55,194 nt of DNA. Source: Polaribacter sp. IC066 (lineage in GTDB: Bacteria; Bacteroidota; Bacteroidia; Flavobacteriales; Flavobacteriaceae). The stretch spans positions 1 through 55,194 of the forward strand of contig NZ_VORR01000028.1 in assembly GCF_007997085.1 (NCBI RefSeq), given 5' to 3'. A program made the translations under genes and the position numbers. Every line of letters begins with the position of its first letter. The first letter of the stretch is position 1. The notes under the pieces are model-generated. The model did no database searches and had not been told where the DNA came from. It saw nothing but the letters and a program-made list of their open reading frames with translations. This document shows positions 9,858 to 18,538 of the stretch, piece by piece.

Positions 9858-10875
9858 AAGAAGCCTCTAATTCTGATTTATATTCTGATACTAATGCTGT
9901 GAATTTTGCCACAGTTTCTGCCATTGTTAAGTCAGATTTTCCGCCAGCAGCATTATCATGACCACCACCTTCAAAATGATTTCTAGAAAATTTATTTACA
10001 GAAAATTTTCCTTTAGATCTAAACGATATTTTAATAATTGCCTGCTCGCTATCTTCAATAAAAATGGCCGCAAAACTAATTCCTTTTAAAGAAAGCGCAT
10101 AATTTACAACGCCTTCTGTATCTCCTTTTTGAAAATCGAATTGTTTTTTTTCTGCATCCGTTAAAGTAATATAAGCAGTTTTGTATGTAGGTAAAATTTG
10201 TAAATTACTTAAAGCTTTACCTAATAATAAAAGTCTGTCATATGAATTAGAATCGTATACATTGCTGTGAATCCTATCGTTTTCGGCACCTTTATCGATT
10301 AAGTCTGCTATTATTCTGTGTGTTTTGCTTGTTGTAGATCTAAATCTAAAAGAGCCTGTATCCGTCATGATTCCTGTATATAAACAGGTTGCAACATTGG
10401 CATCAATCAATTCTAAATCATGATTCATTTCAATAAATTGATACACCATCTGACAGGTAGAACAAATTTCTGTATCTGAATACATATATTTAACAGCATC
10501 TGGTTGTTGATGATGATCTATCATCGCAAAATCATTCGGATATGCATCTAACGTATTTTTCATATCAAAACCAACGCGATGCAAAGCGTTAAAATCTAAC
10601 AAGAAAATAAGATCAGAATTGTTAATTGCTTTTTGAGATTGACTATTTTGCCAATCAAACCTAAACGTAGTTTTAGAGCCTGGTAGCCAATGTAAAAAAT
10701 CTGGATATTCATTAGGCATCACAACCGTTGCTAAATGCCCCTTTTTATCCAAATAATGTTTTAATGCCAAAGTAGAACCAATAGCGTCACCATCAGGATT
10801 TCTATGCCCAATAATTACGATGTTTCTCGGTGTAGCAAGAAAGCTTTTAAGTTCTTCAAATCCTTTTAAAATCAT
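9847..10875 (-). CDS. DHH-family phosphoesterase (NrnA-like oligoribonuclease / pAp phosphatase)
   Basis: A 342-residue cytoplasmic DHH/DHHA1 protein. The metal-binding motifs are GHRNPDGDAIG (H24, D28, D30), LLDFNALHR near 92-100, DHH at 120-122, and TGIMTDTGSFRF near 175. The DHHA1 substrate-binding GGGHDNAAGG motif lies near 310. NrnA relatives degrade very short RNAs and often dephosphorylate pAp. It is the first gene of the five-gene minus-strand run with gldI and the isomerases. The activity is inferred from the family, not from a specific residue difference. Confidence 0.9.
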   Translation of the reverse strand: MILKGFEELKSFLATPRNIVIIGHRNPDGDAIGSTLALKHYLDKKGHLATVVMPNEYPDFLHWLPGSKTTFRFDWQNSQSQKAINNSDLIFLLDFNALHRVGFDMKNTLDAYPNDFAMIDHHQQPDAVKYMYSDTEICSTCQMVYQFIEMNHDLELIDANVATCLYTGIMTDTGSFRFRSTTSKTHRIIADLIDKGAENDRIHSNVYDSNSYDRLLLLGKALSNLQILPTYKTAYITLTDAEKKQFDFQKGDTEGVVNYALSLKGISFAAIFIEDSEQAIIKISFRSKGKFSVNKFSRNHFEGGGHDNAAGGKSDLTMAETVAKFTALVSEYKSELEASYEE

Positions 10876-10955
10876 AAGTTGCGAATATACAATTTAATAA
10901 TAGTGTTCAAAATAAATTTTGTAATACCTTTGTTAAAAATTCCTTATAATAATAC

Positions 10956-11999
10956 ATGAAAAATACAACAATTCTATTAAGTGTTCTTTTACTAATTAAT
11001 TTTTATTCTTGTAAAGTACCAGCAACTATAACCACCAAAAACACAAAAAATACAGCTGATTTTACAATTGCCTTTGGTTCTTGCAACAAACAATATAAAC
11101 CCAATATCTTATGGAAAGAAATTAAAAAAAACAATCCTGATGTATGGATTTGGGGCGGAGATAATATCTATAGCGATACCGATGATATGGCTAAAATGAA
11201 GCGAGATTATAACGCTTTAACACAGCAAAAAGGATATGCAGAACTTACTAAAAACATCCCTGTTTTAGCTACTTGGGACGATCATGATTATGGTTTTAAC
11301 GATAGCGGAGTTGAATTTCATAAGAAAGACAGCGCTCAAACATTATTTTTAGATTTTTTTAAGGTGGATAAAAACAGTCCGCGCAGAAAACAAGAAGGAA
11401 TTTATACAAGCAAGGAGTTCACAACTACAAAAGGTCTAATTAAAGTAATTGTTTTAGATACGCGCTATTTTAGAACTGCTTTATTAAGGGCAACTAAAGA
11501 ATCCAAAAAAAGGTATCTACCTAATACCGATGTAAATAGCTCTGTTTTAGGAGCAGCCCAGTGGTCTTGGTTTCAGAAGGAACTAAATACTTCTAAAGCA
11601 GATTTTAATATTATTGTGAGTAGCATTCAAATTTTATCAACAGAGCATGGTTTTGAAACTTGGGGTAATTTTCCGAATGATGTGGTAAAACTTAAAAATA
11701 GCATTATTAATAGTGAAGCAAAAGGTGTTTTTATGTTGTCTGGAGATAGACATTTATCTGAATTTTCTAAAACCACGGTTGAGAATTTAAACTATCCTTT
11801 AATCGATTTTACATCAAGTGGTTTAACGCATGCTTATCGTTCTTTTGTTTCAGAGCCTAATCAATTTAGAGTTCAAAATGTAGTATCAGAAATAAGTTTT
11901 GGGCTGCTACAATTTAATTTCGATAAAAAATCTGTTTCCATGCAAATGAGAGGCGAAAACAATAAAATTTTACAAGAAATAAATCAAATTTACCCATAA
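10956..11999 (+). CDS. PhoD-like alkaline phosphatase / phosphodiesterase lipoprotein
   Basis: A 347-residue secreted lipoprotein (lipobox at Cys19, NFYSC) of the PhoD-type metallophosphatase family. Metal-site motifs follow in order: FGSCNKQYKP, WGGDNIYSD, TWDDHDYGFND and SGDRHLSEF. PhoD enzymes use iron and calcium to release phosphate from mono- or diesters outside the cytoplasm. A TACCTTTG box at 10925-10932 is a plausible -7 element. It diverges from the nrnA-like operon. The natural substrate is unknown. Confidence 0.87.
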   Translation: MKNTTILLSVLLLINFYSCKVPATITTKNTKNTADFTIAFGSCNKQYKPNILWKEIKKNNPDVWIWGGDNIYSDTDDMAKMKRDYNALTQQKGYAELTKNIPVLATWDDHDYGFNDSGVEFHKKDSAQTLFLDFFKVDKNSPRRKQEGIYTSKEFTTTKGLIKVIVLDTRYFRTALLRATKESKKRYLPNTDVNSSVLGAAQWSWFQKELNTSKADFNIIVSSIQILSTEHGFETWGNFPNDVVKLKNSIINSEAKGVFMLSGDRHLSEFSKTTVENLNYPLIDFTSSGLTHAYRSFVSEPNQFRVQNVVSEISFGLLQFNFDKKSVSMQMRGENNKILQEINQIYP

Positions 12000-12000
12000 T

Positions 12001-12030
12001 TTGCAGTTTATAATAAAAACCTTATTTTTG
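12001..12030 (+). promoter_or_regulatory. Bacteroidota-type promoter of ndk
   Basis: TTG at 12001-12003, a 19-base spacer, then TATTTTTG at 12023-12030. This fits the Bacteroidota TTG / TAnnTTTG consensus and places a start of transcription about 10-15 bases before the ndk ATG. Confidence 0.55.
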
Positions 12031-12049
12031 CAAAAAATTTAAAAATAGA

Positions 12050-12469
12050 ATGGCAACAAATAGAACATTTACAATGCTTAAACCAGATGCTGTAGAAAAC
12101 GGACATACTGGCGCAATATTAGAAAAAATAAACGCTGCAGGATTTAGAATTGTAGCAGTAAAGAAAACTCAAATGACCAAAGCTGATGCTGAATTTTTTT
12201 ATGCGGTGCATAATGAGCGTCCGTTTTTTGGAGAATTAGTTGAATTTATGACTCGTGGTCCTATTGTAGCTGCAATTTTAGAAAAAGAAAATGCTGTAGA
12301 AGATTTTAGAACCTTAATTGGTGCTACAAATCCTGCGGACGCTGCAGACGGAACAATCAGAAAATTATACGCAACTTCTATGGGAGAAAATGCTGTACAT
12401 GGTTCTGACTCTAATGAAAATGCACACATTGAAGGAAACTTTCACTTTTCTGGAAGAGAGCAATTTTAA
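12050..12469 (+). CDS. ndk: nucleoside diphosphate kinase
   Basis: This enzyme moves the gamma phosphate from ATP to other (deoxy)nucleoside diphosphates through a phospho-histidine, balancing NTP pools. The 139-residue length is typical. The start [18 protein letters not shown] and the active-site loop NAVHGSDS (catalytic His117) are intact, as is the closing FHFSGREQ. It stands alone between its own promoter and a strong hairpin terminator. Identification is secure. Confidence 0.97.
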   Translation: MATNRTFTMLKPDAVENGHTGAILEKINAAGFRIVAVKKTQMTKADAEFFYAVHNERPFFGELVEFMTRGPIVAAILEKENAVEDFRTLIGATNPADAADGTIRKLYATSMGENAVHGSDSNENAHIEGNFHFSGREQF

Positions 12470-12503
12470 GTAAAATTAAAATTTCTTACTTTAAAATATA
12501 AGT

Positions 12504-12537
12504 AAAAAAACTCATAACGAAAGTTGTGAGTTTTTTT
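12504..12537 (+). terminator. terminator after ndk
   Basis: CTCATAAC-GAAA-GTTGTGAG forms an 8-bp stem (one G-T pair) with a tetraloop, extended by A/T pairs and followed by seven T residues. The opposing A run would also allow function on the other strand. Confidence 0.8.
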
Positions 12538-12736
12538 AGTTTTAAGTGAATTGTAGCCTCTATTAGTTGTTATAAAACTTGAAAAAACACATCTCTGTAA
12601 AATGTTTATAAATTAGCGCTTATCCTTATTTCAATTCTGCTTTAAAACAATACTTTCACCAACATAACATTAAATCTAAAGCAATCTATAATCAATGTGA
12701 CAGCTTTAGTAAGCTCATAAATTTTATATTTGACTT

Positions 12737-13257
12737 ATGATAAAAAAGTATGATAATGAATTTAAGGTAGTGATTGTAGAACTTTGAAATTCAGTAATTA
12801 AAGCAAAACAAATTAATGAAGATTTTGGCTTAAGTTTAAGTATAATTAGACGCTGATAACAAGAATAGAAGTTAAAATATGTAGATTTTAAAAAAAACAG
12901 TACTTGAAACTCAAGAGCTCAAAGCTCTAAAAAAAGAAATGAACCACCTCGACCCAAGAGCACGAGGTATCAAGCGGAAAAGAACCTAGGTTTTTAAACT
13001 TTCCTATTGACCACATAAGCCGAGCGTCGGGAGAATTCTATCGATTAAAATAACTCAAATTATGAGCAGAAATGGCAATTTTTGGGATAATGCAGTAGCT
13101 GAAAGTTTTTTTTAAATATTCAAATATGAATGGCTAGTTCGTTTTAAATTTAAACTATATAATCAATTATTAAAATCTCTTGATCTAGATTGAAATATTA
13201 CATTCTAGTTTAGGGTCTCTCTCCGCTGGAAATAAAATTGAGAATAATTATTAAAAA
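12737..13257 (+). pseudogene. decayed IS3-family transposase (OrfA and OrfB remnants)
   Basis: Reading the plus strand with stops and frame changes recovers an OrfA-like start (MIKKYDNEFKVVIVEL, then KQINEDFGLSLSIIRR), an OrfA coiled-coil tail (TQELKALKKEM), and the end of the OrfB integrase core: EFYRLK, then MSRNGNFWDNAVAESFF, then FKYEWLVRFKF, and finally a stretch close to LSPLEIKLRI. These match the IS3-family DDE transposase in order, but the central catalytic part is missing and several stops interrupt the frame. It lies between two terminators and is plainly inactive. The ends are not defined. Confidence 0.85.
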
Positions 13258-13277
13258 AGTAGTAGTAGTAGTAGTAG
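13258..13277. repeat. short AGT trinucleotide run
   Basis: About six and a half perfect copies of AGT follow the IS3 relic directly. The run is non-coding as far as I can see and may vary in length between isolates. Confidence 0.8.
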
Positions 13278-13330
13278 AATCGGCGCCTAATTACTAGAAG
13301 TCCTATTTTGTTAAAAACCTTATAAAACCA

Positions 13331-13360
13331 AAAAAAAACCTCACGTTTAGCGAGGTTTTT
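13331..13360 (-). terminator. terminator after the OmpH-like gene
   Basis: AAAACCTC at 13335-13342 pairs with GAGGTTTT at 13352-13359 around a 9-base loop. Read on the minus strand, a long T run follows the stem, just past the stop at 13378. The flanking T run on the plus strand means it could act in both directions. Confidence 0.75.
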
Positions 13361-13377
13361 CGATATCTTTTAAAAGA

Positions 13378-13896
13378 TTATTCTTCCGTTTGAGGATCTT
13401 TAATTCCTAATTTCTCAATCACCAATGCAGTAATATCAAAAGCTTCATCGATGTAAGCAAACTGATTGCCTTCTCTTGTAAACACTTGAGAATACCCTTT
13501 TTGTTTTGCCACCTCGTTAATAGCGGTGTTTAATTTCTTGTACAAAGGGCGCATTAATTCGTTTTGCTTAAGCTCCATTAACTTCGAGCCGTTTTCTTGA
13601 TATTGTTTTACATCTTGCTCTAAAGCCGTTAATTCTTCAATGAGCACTTTTTTCATGAGTTCGCCCATTTCTTTTTCTTTGGCTCTAAAATCTTGCACTC
13701 GGTCTTGATAATCTTTCATTTTAATCGAAAAAGAAGAATCTAATTTGGCGCCGTATGCTTGAGACATTTCTACAACAATTTTAGATTCTGGCATTATATT
13801 AATAATATAATCGCTTTTTATAGTACCAACTTTTAATTGTGCGGAAGCAAAACTGCTTATAAAGACTATAAATAAAAATGTAATTTTAAATTTCAT
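13378..13896 (-). CDS. OmpH/Skp-family periplasmic chaperone
   Basis: A 172-residue exported protein with a clear signal peptide (cut after ...SSFASA). The mature part begins with a beta strand (LKVGTIKSDYIINIMPE) and continues as a long charged coiled coil (about 45-130). It closes with the typical AYIDEAFDIT strand, the layout of Skp/OmpH chaperones that hold outer-membrane proteins in the periplasm. It has its own promoter and terminator and so is probably a single-gene unit. Bacteroidota usually carry several such genes, so this need not be the main Skp. Confidence 0.87.
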   Translation of the reverse strand: MKFKITFLFIVFISSFASAQLKVGTIKSDYIINIMPESKIVVEMSQAYGAKLDSSFSIKMKDYQDRVQDFRAKEKEMGELMKKVLIEELTALEQDVKQYQENGSKLMELKQNELMRPLYKKLNTAINEVAKQKGYSQVFTREGNQFAYIDEAFDITALVIEKLGIKDPQTEE

Positions 13897-13914
13897 GGTT
13901 TAATTTTAGTTTAG

Positions 13915-13944
13915 CAAAGATAAAAAAGGACGCGAGTTAGTCAA
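13915..13944 (-). promoter_or_regulatory. Bacteroidota-type promoter of the OmpH-like gene
   Basis: On the minus strand TTG (complement of 13942-13944) lies 19 bases before TATCTTTG (complement of 13915-13922). This matches the TTG / TAnnTTTG consensus and ends about 20 bases before the start codon. Confidence 0.55.
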
Positions 13945-13971
13945 ATATCAAAAGTAAAAAAAAAGTTAATT

Positions 13972-15255
13972 TTAAATTTTAATTGCAAAAGCACTTAATT
14001 CCTCTACTTTTTTAAAGTCTTCTGCGTTTGCAATTTCTCTTTTTGCATCGATTAATAAAAGTCTTATTTCTTCTTTTATTGTTTTTTTGTAAGATTCTGT
14101 GGTTGCTTTTCTGATTAAATTTTTTAAAACCGCTAATAGTTTTTTTACAATAAGCACGTCGTGCGCGCAATAAGTTCTTAACGCGGCCATTAGATCATAA
14201 ATCAATTCGTTAAAATTCAGGGTATTTAGTGTAATTATAACTTCATTTTTTTCGAGAATTAAATTGATGTCTTTTTTCTGAACTCTTAAAATTAATAATT
14301 GGGAAAGGTAATCAATCGCATTCATAGCAGTTCCTGGATCATTAATTCCGGGAGACATCGATTTTACAGCTACTTCTGTAATTTGCTTAAAAGACAGTAA
14401 ATAACTATCATCAATCAATTCACTTTTAGAAAAATTAAAATTATTATAAATCTGATCACTAACCTGCTCCTCTATTTTTTTATCAACCTTAAAAAGAACA
14501 GAATCTTGATGGCAATAAGAACCTCTATTAGAAACAATTTCTATTTTAATAGTATTTTCTTTTGCAATTGTTACTAAAGATTCTACAGATATCGTACTAA
14601 AATAACCATCTCGTTTTGCTTTATACGTGTTCCAGTTTTCAGTATTTAAAGGTGAACTATCAAACTCTTTTTCTTTTTCAATTAACTTTTCTAATTTATT
14701 TTCTGCGGATGAAAAAATCTTTAATAGAATATTATCAATTTGAATTTGTTGAGAAATAGAATGTATAAAATAGATAAAACATCCTAAAGAACTAATCATA
14801 AAAACGATAGAAAAAAGCACAGAAAAACCAGGTAATTGATACTTCTCTCCGGTTGGTTCTATAAAAACTAAAATAAAGATGCAGTAAATTATGGTTGACA
14901 AATACACTCCTAATATAATTTGATGTCTTCTATTAGAAATTAAGCCAGGCAATAAACGAGGCGAAAAATTATTTGAAGCCTGATTTAATAGAATCATTAC
15001 CATTGAAAAACTAAAAACCATTATAGAAATTAAGCCTCCAATAAAAGTAGTTAAAATAGCTCTTGCAGATTCTGTATTATTAATGACTAATTCTGGTAAA
15101 AAATCAAGAAGATATTTAGAAATTCCGTGGTTTTCTAAAGACATCATTATGTAGGCAAAAAGCGTCCCTCCTATCGCCATAATTGTTGGAAAGAAAGCAA
15201 TCTTATTTTTTAAATTATAAATAACATGAAATATGTTTAACAACTTACTTCTCAT
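13972..15255 (-). CDS. DUF2254 membrane protein
   Basis: A 427-residue protein with four hydrophobic segments in the first 170 residues, holding the DUF2254 signature: FSFSMVMILLNQASNNFSPR followed by a segment beginning ILGVYLSTIIYC. The C-terminal 250 residues are soluble and mostly helical, with a conserved-looking SPGINDPGTAMNAIDYL segment. The family's function is unknown. The start overlaps the miaA stop by 4 bp, so it is probably co-translated with miaA and the channel gene. Confidence 0.85.
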   Translation of the reverse strand: MRSKLLNIFHVIYNLKNKIAFFPTIMAIGGTLFAYIMMSLENHGISKYLLDFLPELVINNTESARAILTTFIGGLISIMVFSFSMVMILLNQASNNFSPRLLPGLISNRRHQIILGVYLSTIIYCIFILVFIEPTGEKYQLPGFSVLFSIVFMISSLGCFIYFIHSISQQIQIDNILLKIFSSAENKLEKLIEKEKEFDSSPLNTENWNTYKAKRDGYFSTISVESLVTIAKENTIKIEIVSNRGSYCHQDSVLFKVDKKIEEQVSDQIYNNFNFSKSELIDDSYLLSFKQITEVAVKSMSPGINDPGTAMNAIDYLSQLLILRVQKKDINLILEKNEVIITLNTLNFNELIYDLMAALRTYCAHDVLIVKKLLAVLKNLIRKATTESYKKTIKEEIRLLLIDAKREIANAEDFKKVEELSAFAIKI

Positions 15256-16163
15256 TCATCTTTTATTTTTTCTATAATTTTATGGATACTTGTTTTAAAA
15301 TCAAACCATAAAGTTTTTTCATCTCTTTTAAACCAAGTTACTTGTCTTTTTGCAAAACGTCTGGTGTTTTTTTTGATTTCTGAAACGGCAAATTGCTGTG
15401 TAAAATCTCCATCGAAAAAAGAAAATAACTCTCTATATCCCACTGTTTGCAATGCATTTAAGTTTTTATGGGGATATAAATTTTTAGCTTCTTCTAGTAA
15501 ACCAGCATCCATCATCCTATCTACTCTTTGATTAATTCTATCGTAGATATTTTCTCTATCTGCGGTTAATCCTATTTTTATGATTTTAAAATTTCGGGGT
15601 GTTTTAGGTTTATTTTTAAATGTTGAATACGGAATTCCTGATCCAATACAAATTTCTAACGCTCTCATTAAACGATGAGGATTATCAATTGCAATTGTAT
15701 TAAATGTTTCTACATCTAATTCTTTTAATTGTTGTTGCAAAACTTCAATTCCCTCTGTTTCTAGTACTTTGGTTACATCTTCACGAATTTGTTTATCAAC
15801 TTCAGGAAAGTAATCTAATCCTTTTAAAACAGCGTCTATATACAAGCCACTGCCTCCAACCATAATCTGTATCTTATTTTTTTGAAACAAAACATCTAGT
15901 TTTGCCAATGCATCTCTTTCAAATTGCCCTACATTATAATCTTCAAAAACACTTCTATTTTGAATAAAGTGATGTGTAGCCGCAGCTAATTCATCTGCAT
16001 CAGGAACTGCTGTACCAATCGTCATTTCTTTATAAAACTGTCTAGAATCGCTAGAAACAATATCGGCGTTAAAATAATTTGCCAATTGTATGCTTAAAGC
16101 TGTTTTGCCAATTGCTGTAGGACCAACAATTGTAATTAAGGTGTTGTTACTTTCTTTTATCAT
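15252..16163 (-). CDS. miaA: tRNA dimethylallyltransferase
   Basis: MiaA adds a dimethylallyl group to A37 of tRNAs that read codons starting with U, improving decoding. The protein is 303 residues, a normal length. The P-loop GPTAIGKT is at 14-21. The DSRQFYKEMTIGTAVP catalytic segment, the GGSGLYI loop and the tRNA-binding TVGYRELF stretch are all present. It overlaps its upstream and downstream neighbours by 4 bp each, forming a tight three-gene unit. Identification is secure. Confidence 0.97.
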   Translation of the reverse strand: MIKESNNTLITIVGPTAIGKTALSIQLANYFNADIVSSDSRQFYKEMTIGTAVPDADELAAATHHFIQNRSVFEDYNVGQFERDALAKLDVLFQKNKIQIMVGGSGLYIDAVLKGLDYFPEVDKQIREDVTKVLETEGIEVLQQQLKELDVETFNTIAIDNPHRLMRALEICIGSGIPYSTFKNKPKTPRNFKIIKIGLTADRENIYDRINQRVDRMMDAGLLEEAKNLYPHKNLNALQTVGYRELFSFFDGDFTQQFAVSEIKKNTRRFAKRQVTWFKRDEKTLWFDFKTSIHKIIEKIKDE

Positions 16164-16987
16164 GGATTTAAAATACCGCCGCAGCTATAACAAAAAGTAG
16201 CTTTATCTTTATGTTTATCCTTTAAACAAGTAGGGCAAGATTGCGTATTTGTATCAAAATTAGCATTTGTATTCACTATTTCAGAACTTACAATTCCGGT
16301 TGGTATTGCAATAATAGAATAACCTAAAATCATAATAACACTCGCAATTAACTGCCCTACAGGTGTTTGTGGCGCAATATCACCAAAACCTACTGTTGTT
16401 AAGGTTACAATTGCCCAATAAATACTAACAGGAATGTTTGTAAAACCATTTTCTTCGCCTTCTATCATATACATTATGGTTCCTAGAATAACGCAAATAA
16501 TTACCACAAAAAACAAGAAAACGGCAATTTTAGCTCTACTCGCTTTTAAAGCCAATAATAATTTGTTAGACGCTCCTATATAGCGTGCTAATTTTAAAAT
16601 TCTAAAAACACGCAATAAACGCAGAGCTCTTAAAGCTACTAAACTATGAGACCCCACTACTATAAAGGACAAATACATGGGTATTGTTGCTAGTAAATCT
16701 ATAATACCGTAAAAACTAAAAATATACTTAAAAGGTTTTTTGATTGATATAATCCTTAAAATATATTCTATTGAGAAGAAAATTGTAATTATCCATTCGC
16801 CAATGTATAGAAGTTCATGGTATTCTGCATCAACAGTTTTAACGCTCTCAAGCATTACCAAAATTATACTGGCAATAATGGATATTAGTAATATAACGTC
16901 AAAAAGTTTGCCCGCCTCTGTGTCTGCTTCATAGATAATCTCATGAATTCTTTCTTTCCAAGAAGGTTTATTTGTTAAGTTTTCCAA
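16160..16987 (-). CDS. voltage-gated-type potassium channel with C-terminal zinc ribbon
   Basis: A 275-residue six-helix ion-channel protein. The S4-like segment LRALRLLRVFRILKLARY (119-136) carries regularly spaced arginines, and the pore loop has the potassium selectivity filter TVGFGD (198-203). The cytoplasmic tail ends in four cysteines, CPTC (251-254) and CYSC (266-269), as in a zinc ribbon. It heads the channel-miaA-DUF2254 unit, overlapping miaA by 4 bp. It probably conducts potassium; gating cannot be deduced. Confidence 0.9.
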   Translation of the reverse strand: MENLTNKPSWKERIHEIIYEADTEAGKLFDVILLISIIASIILVMLESVKTVDAEYHELLYIGEWIITIFFSIEYILRIISIKKPFKYIFSFYGIIDLLATIPMYLSFIVVGSHSLVALRALRLLRVFRILKLARYIGASNKLLLALKASRAKIAVFLFFVVIICVILGTIMYMIEGEENGFTNIPVSIYWAIVTLTTVGFGDIAPQTPVGQLIASVIMILGYSIIAIPTGIVSSEIVNTNANFDTNTQSCPTCLKDKHKDKATFCYSCGGILNP

Positions 16988-17178
16988 TTTTAGATCTAAT
17001 TTCTATTACAATACTACAATTATTTACTGAATTTATAAATATTTTTCTCCTGTTTTTCTCTTTACTAATAAGGGTTTGTAAAATAAAATTAAAATTTTTC
17101 GCTTTTTTTAAAACCGCATCTACTTTCTTCTCGTAAGTATAGATGAGATTCAATTAAAAATAACTTAAAACTCACACA

Positions 17179-17829
17179 ATGAAAAAAAGTAAAATTTTAG
17201 TAGCAACCGTATTCGCAGCGATTATCGGTTTAATTACAATCGCAGCCGATCATATTGATGCGCCTGCAACAAGTGGAACCAATGCAGACATTACAGACTT
17301 CTATGCCTTTCAAGGAGAAAACACAAGCAACCTTGTATTTGTTGCAAATGTTCAAGGTTTATTAAGTCCTTCTGCATCGGCAACAGCATCTTTTGATGAA
17401 AATGTAATGGTAGAAATTAACATTGATACCAATGATGACAAAATTGAAGATTTAGTGATACAAGCAATTCCTAGAGACGGAACAATGTATTTCTTCGGAC
17501 CTTTTGCGCCATCATCTACAGGATTAAATAGTTCTGTTAACGAGCTAGCAACAAAATCTGAAGTAGCAATTACTGCTTACGGTACCAATGCGACCGTGGC
17601 AAACACCAACGGAATGAAGTTTTTTGCAGGACCAAGAGATGATCCTTTCTTTATGGACTTTGCTCAATATGGAGCAATTATTAACGGAAATGCATCTAGT
17701 TTTAACAGTCCAGGAGCAGATACGTTTGCAGGGACTAATGTATTATCTATTGTTGTAGAAGTTCCTAAAAGTCAAATTGGTGGTTCAGGTACTATTAATA
17801 CTTGGGTAACAACAAATGCAAAACAATAA
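17179..17829 (+). CDS. DUF4331 protein, N-terminal half type
   Basis: A 216-residue exported protein. A signal peptide (residues 1-23) is followed at once by DHIDAPATSGTNADITDFYAF, the DUF4331 hallmark near 24-44. Strand-rich segments come next (VMVEINIDTNDDKIEDLVIQ, then FFAGPRDDPFFMDFAQYGA). It corresponds to the first half of longer DUF4331 proteins; the second half is the next gene. The family function is not established. The neighbours (DUF4331 C-half lipoprotein, TPR lipoprotein, TonB receptor) point to a surface or periplasmic complex. The gap to the next start is only 27 bp. Confidence 0.82.
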   Translation: MKKSKILVATVFAAIIGLITIAADHIDAPATSGTNADITDFYAFQGENTSNLVFVANVQGLLSPSASATASFDENVMVEINIDTNDDKIEDLVIQAIPRDGTMYFFGPFAPSSTGLNSSVNELATKSEVAITAYGTNATVANTNGMKFFAGPRDDPFFMDFAQYGAIINGNASSFNSPGADTFAGTNVLSIVVEVPKSQIGGSGTINTWVTTNAKQ

Positions 17830-17856
17830 TTATAACCAACTTTAAAAAACAATATC

Positions 17857-18420
17857 ATGAAAATTTTCAAAATTAAATATATCGCAATCGCAGCCCTTTC
17901 ACTTTTTATTATGAGCTGTAGTAACAATGACGACTCCGATGTAACAATGGCTCCAATAGCCACCGATTTCTCTGGATCGTTTGCACAAAAAGATCAATTG
18001 GGAAGACCAGCGGTAAACACAGTTTTTGTTTCGGCGGCAAGTAAAGATGAATTTAATGTAACAATTCCTTCTCAGCAAGGTGCAAAGTTTCAATCGATGT
18101 TTGAAGCAAACTTAACAGGCTTAAGTCCTGCTTACGCTAATGCTGGCGATGCAAATGCATTAGGATTAGATGCAGCAACTTTTACAGGTTTGTTAGCTAC
18201 AGATGTTTTAAATGTTTCTTTAGATGGTACAACTACGTTCTATGATGGTACCAACGTTTTAACAGGAAGAGCTTTAGCTGATGATGTAATTACAGTTGAA
18301 TTATTATTAATTTTTGGAGGAGAAGATTTTTCTGAAAATCCAACATTATCTGATGATAATGTGAGTTCAAATGATAAAGATTTTTCAACTTCTTTTCCTT
18401 ATTTAGCTTCTCCTTGGTAA
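17857..18420 (+). CDS. DUF4331-like lipoprotein, C-terminal half type
   Basis: A 187-residue lipoprotein (lipobox LFIMSC, then a Ser/Asn/Asp-rich tether). It holds the motifs of the second half of DUF4331 proteins: GRPAVNTVFVSAASKDEFN, then LTGRALADDVITVELLLIFGG, then DDNVSSNDKDFSTSFPYLAS. Together with the preceding gene it would make one complete DUF4331 domain, now membrane-anchored through this half. A strong hairpin terminator follows within 50 bp. Confidence 0.8.
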   Translation: MKIFKIKYIAIAALSLFIMSCSNNDDSDVTMAPIATDFSGSFAQKDQLGRPAVNTVFVSAASKDEFNVTIPSQQGAKFQSMFEANLTGLSPAYANAGDANALGLDAATFTGLLATDVLNVSLDGTTTFYDGTNVLTGRALADDVITVELLLIFGGEDFSENPTLSDDNVSSNDKDFSTSFPYLASPW

Positions 18421-18463
18421 GATTCTTGTAAATAAATATCCTTAAATTAATTTCCCCCAACTC

Positions 18464-18502
18464 AAAAAACTGACATATATCGAGAAATGTGTGTCAGTTT
18501 TT
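18464..18502 (+). terminator. terminator after the DUF4331 pair
   Basis: CTGACATATAT-CGAGAA-ATGTGTGTCAG forms an 11-bp stem with G-T pairs, flanked by an A run before and a T run after. It separates the DUF4331 pair from the TPR gene, so downstream expression should be lower or separately driven. It also rules out an upstream start at 18491 for the TPR gene. Confidence 0.75.
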
Positions 18503-18538
18503 ATTTTCTATTCACTATCAAACTTAAAACTACAGATC

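Noticed and set aside
16968..17153. 61-codon minus-strand frame upstream of the channel gene
   Set aside because: Overlaps the 5' end of the channel gene, is Lys/Ile/Asn-rich and resembles nothing known.
18491..18538. Upstream start for the TPR lipoprotein
   Set aside because: It lies inside a strong terminator, and the lipoprotein signal begins at the ATG at 18539.
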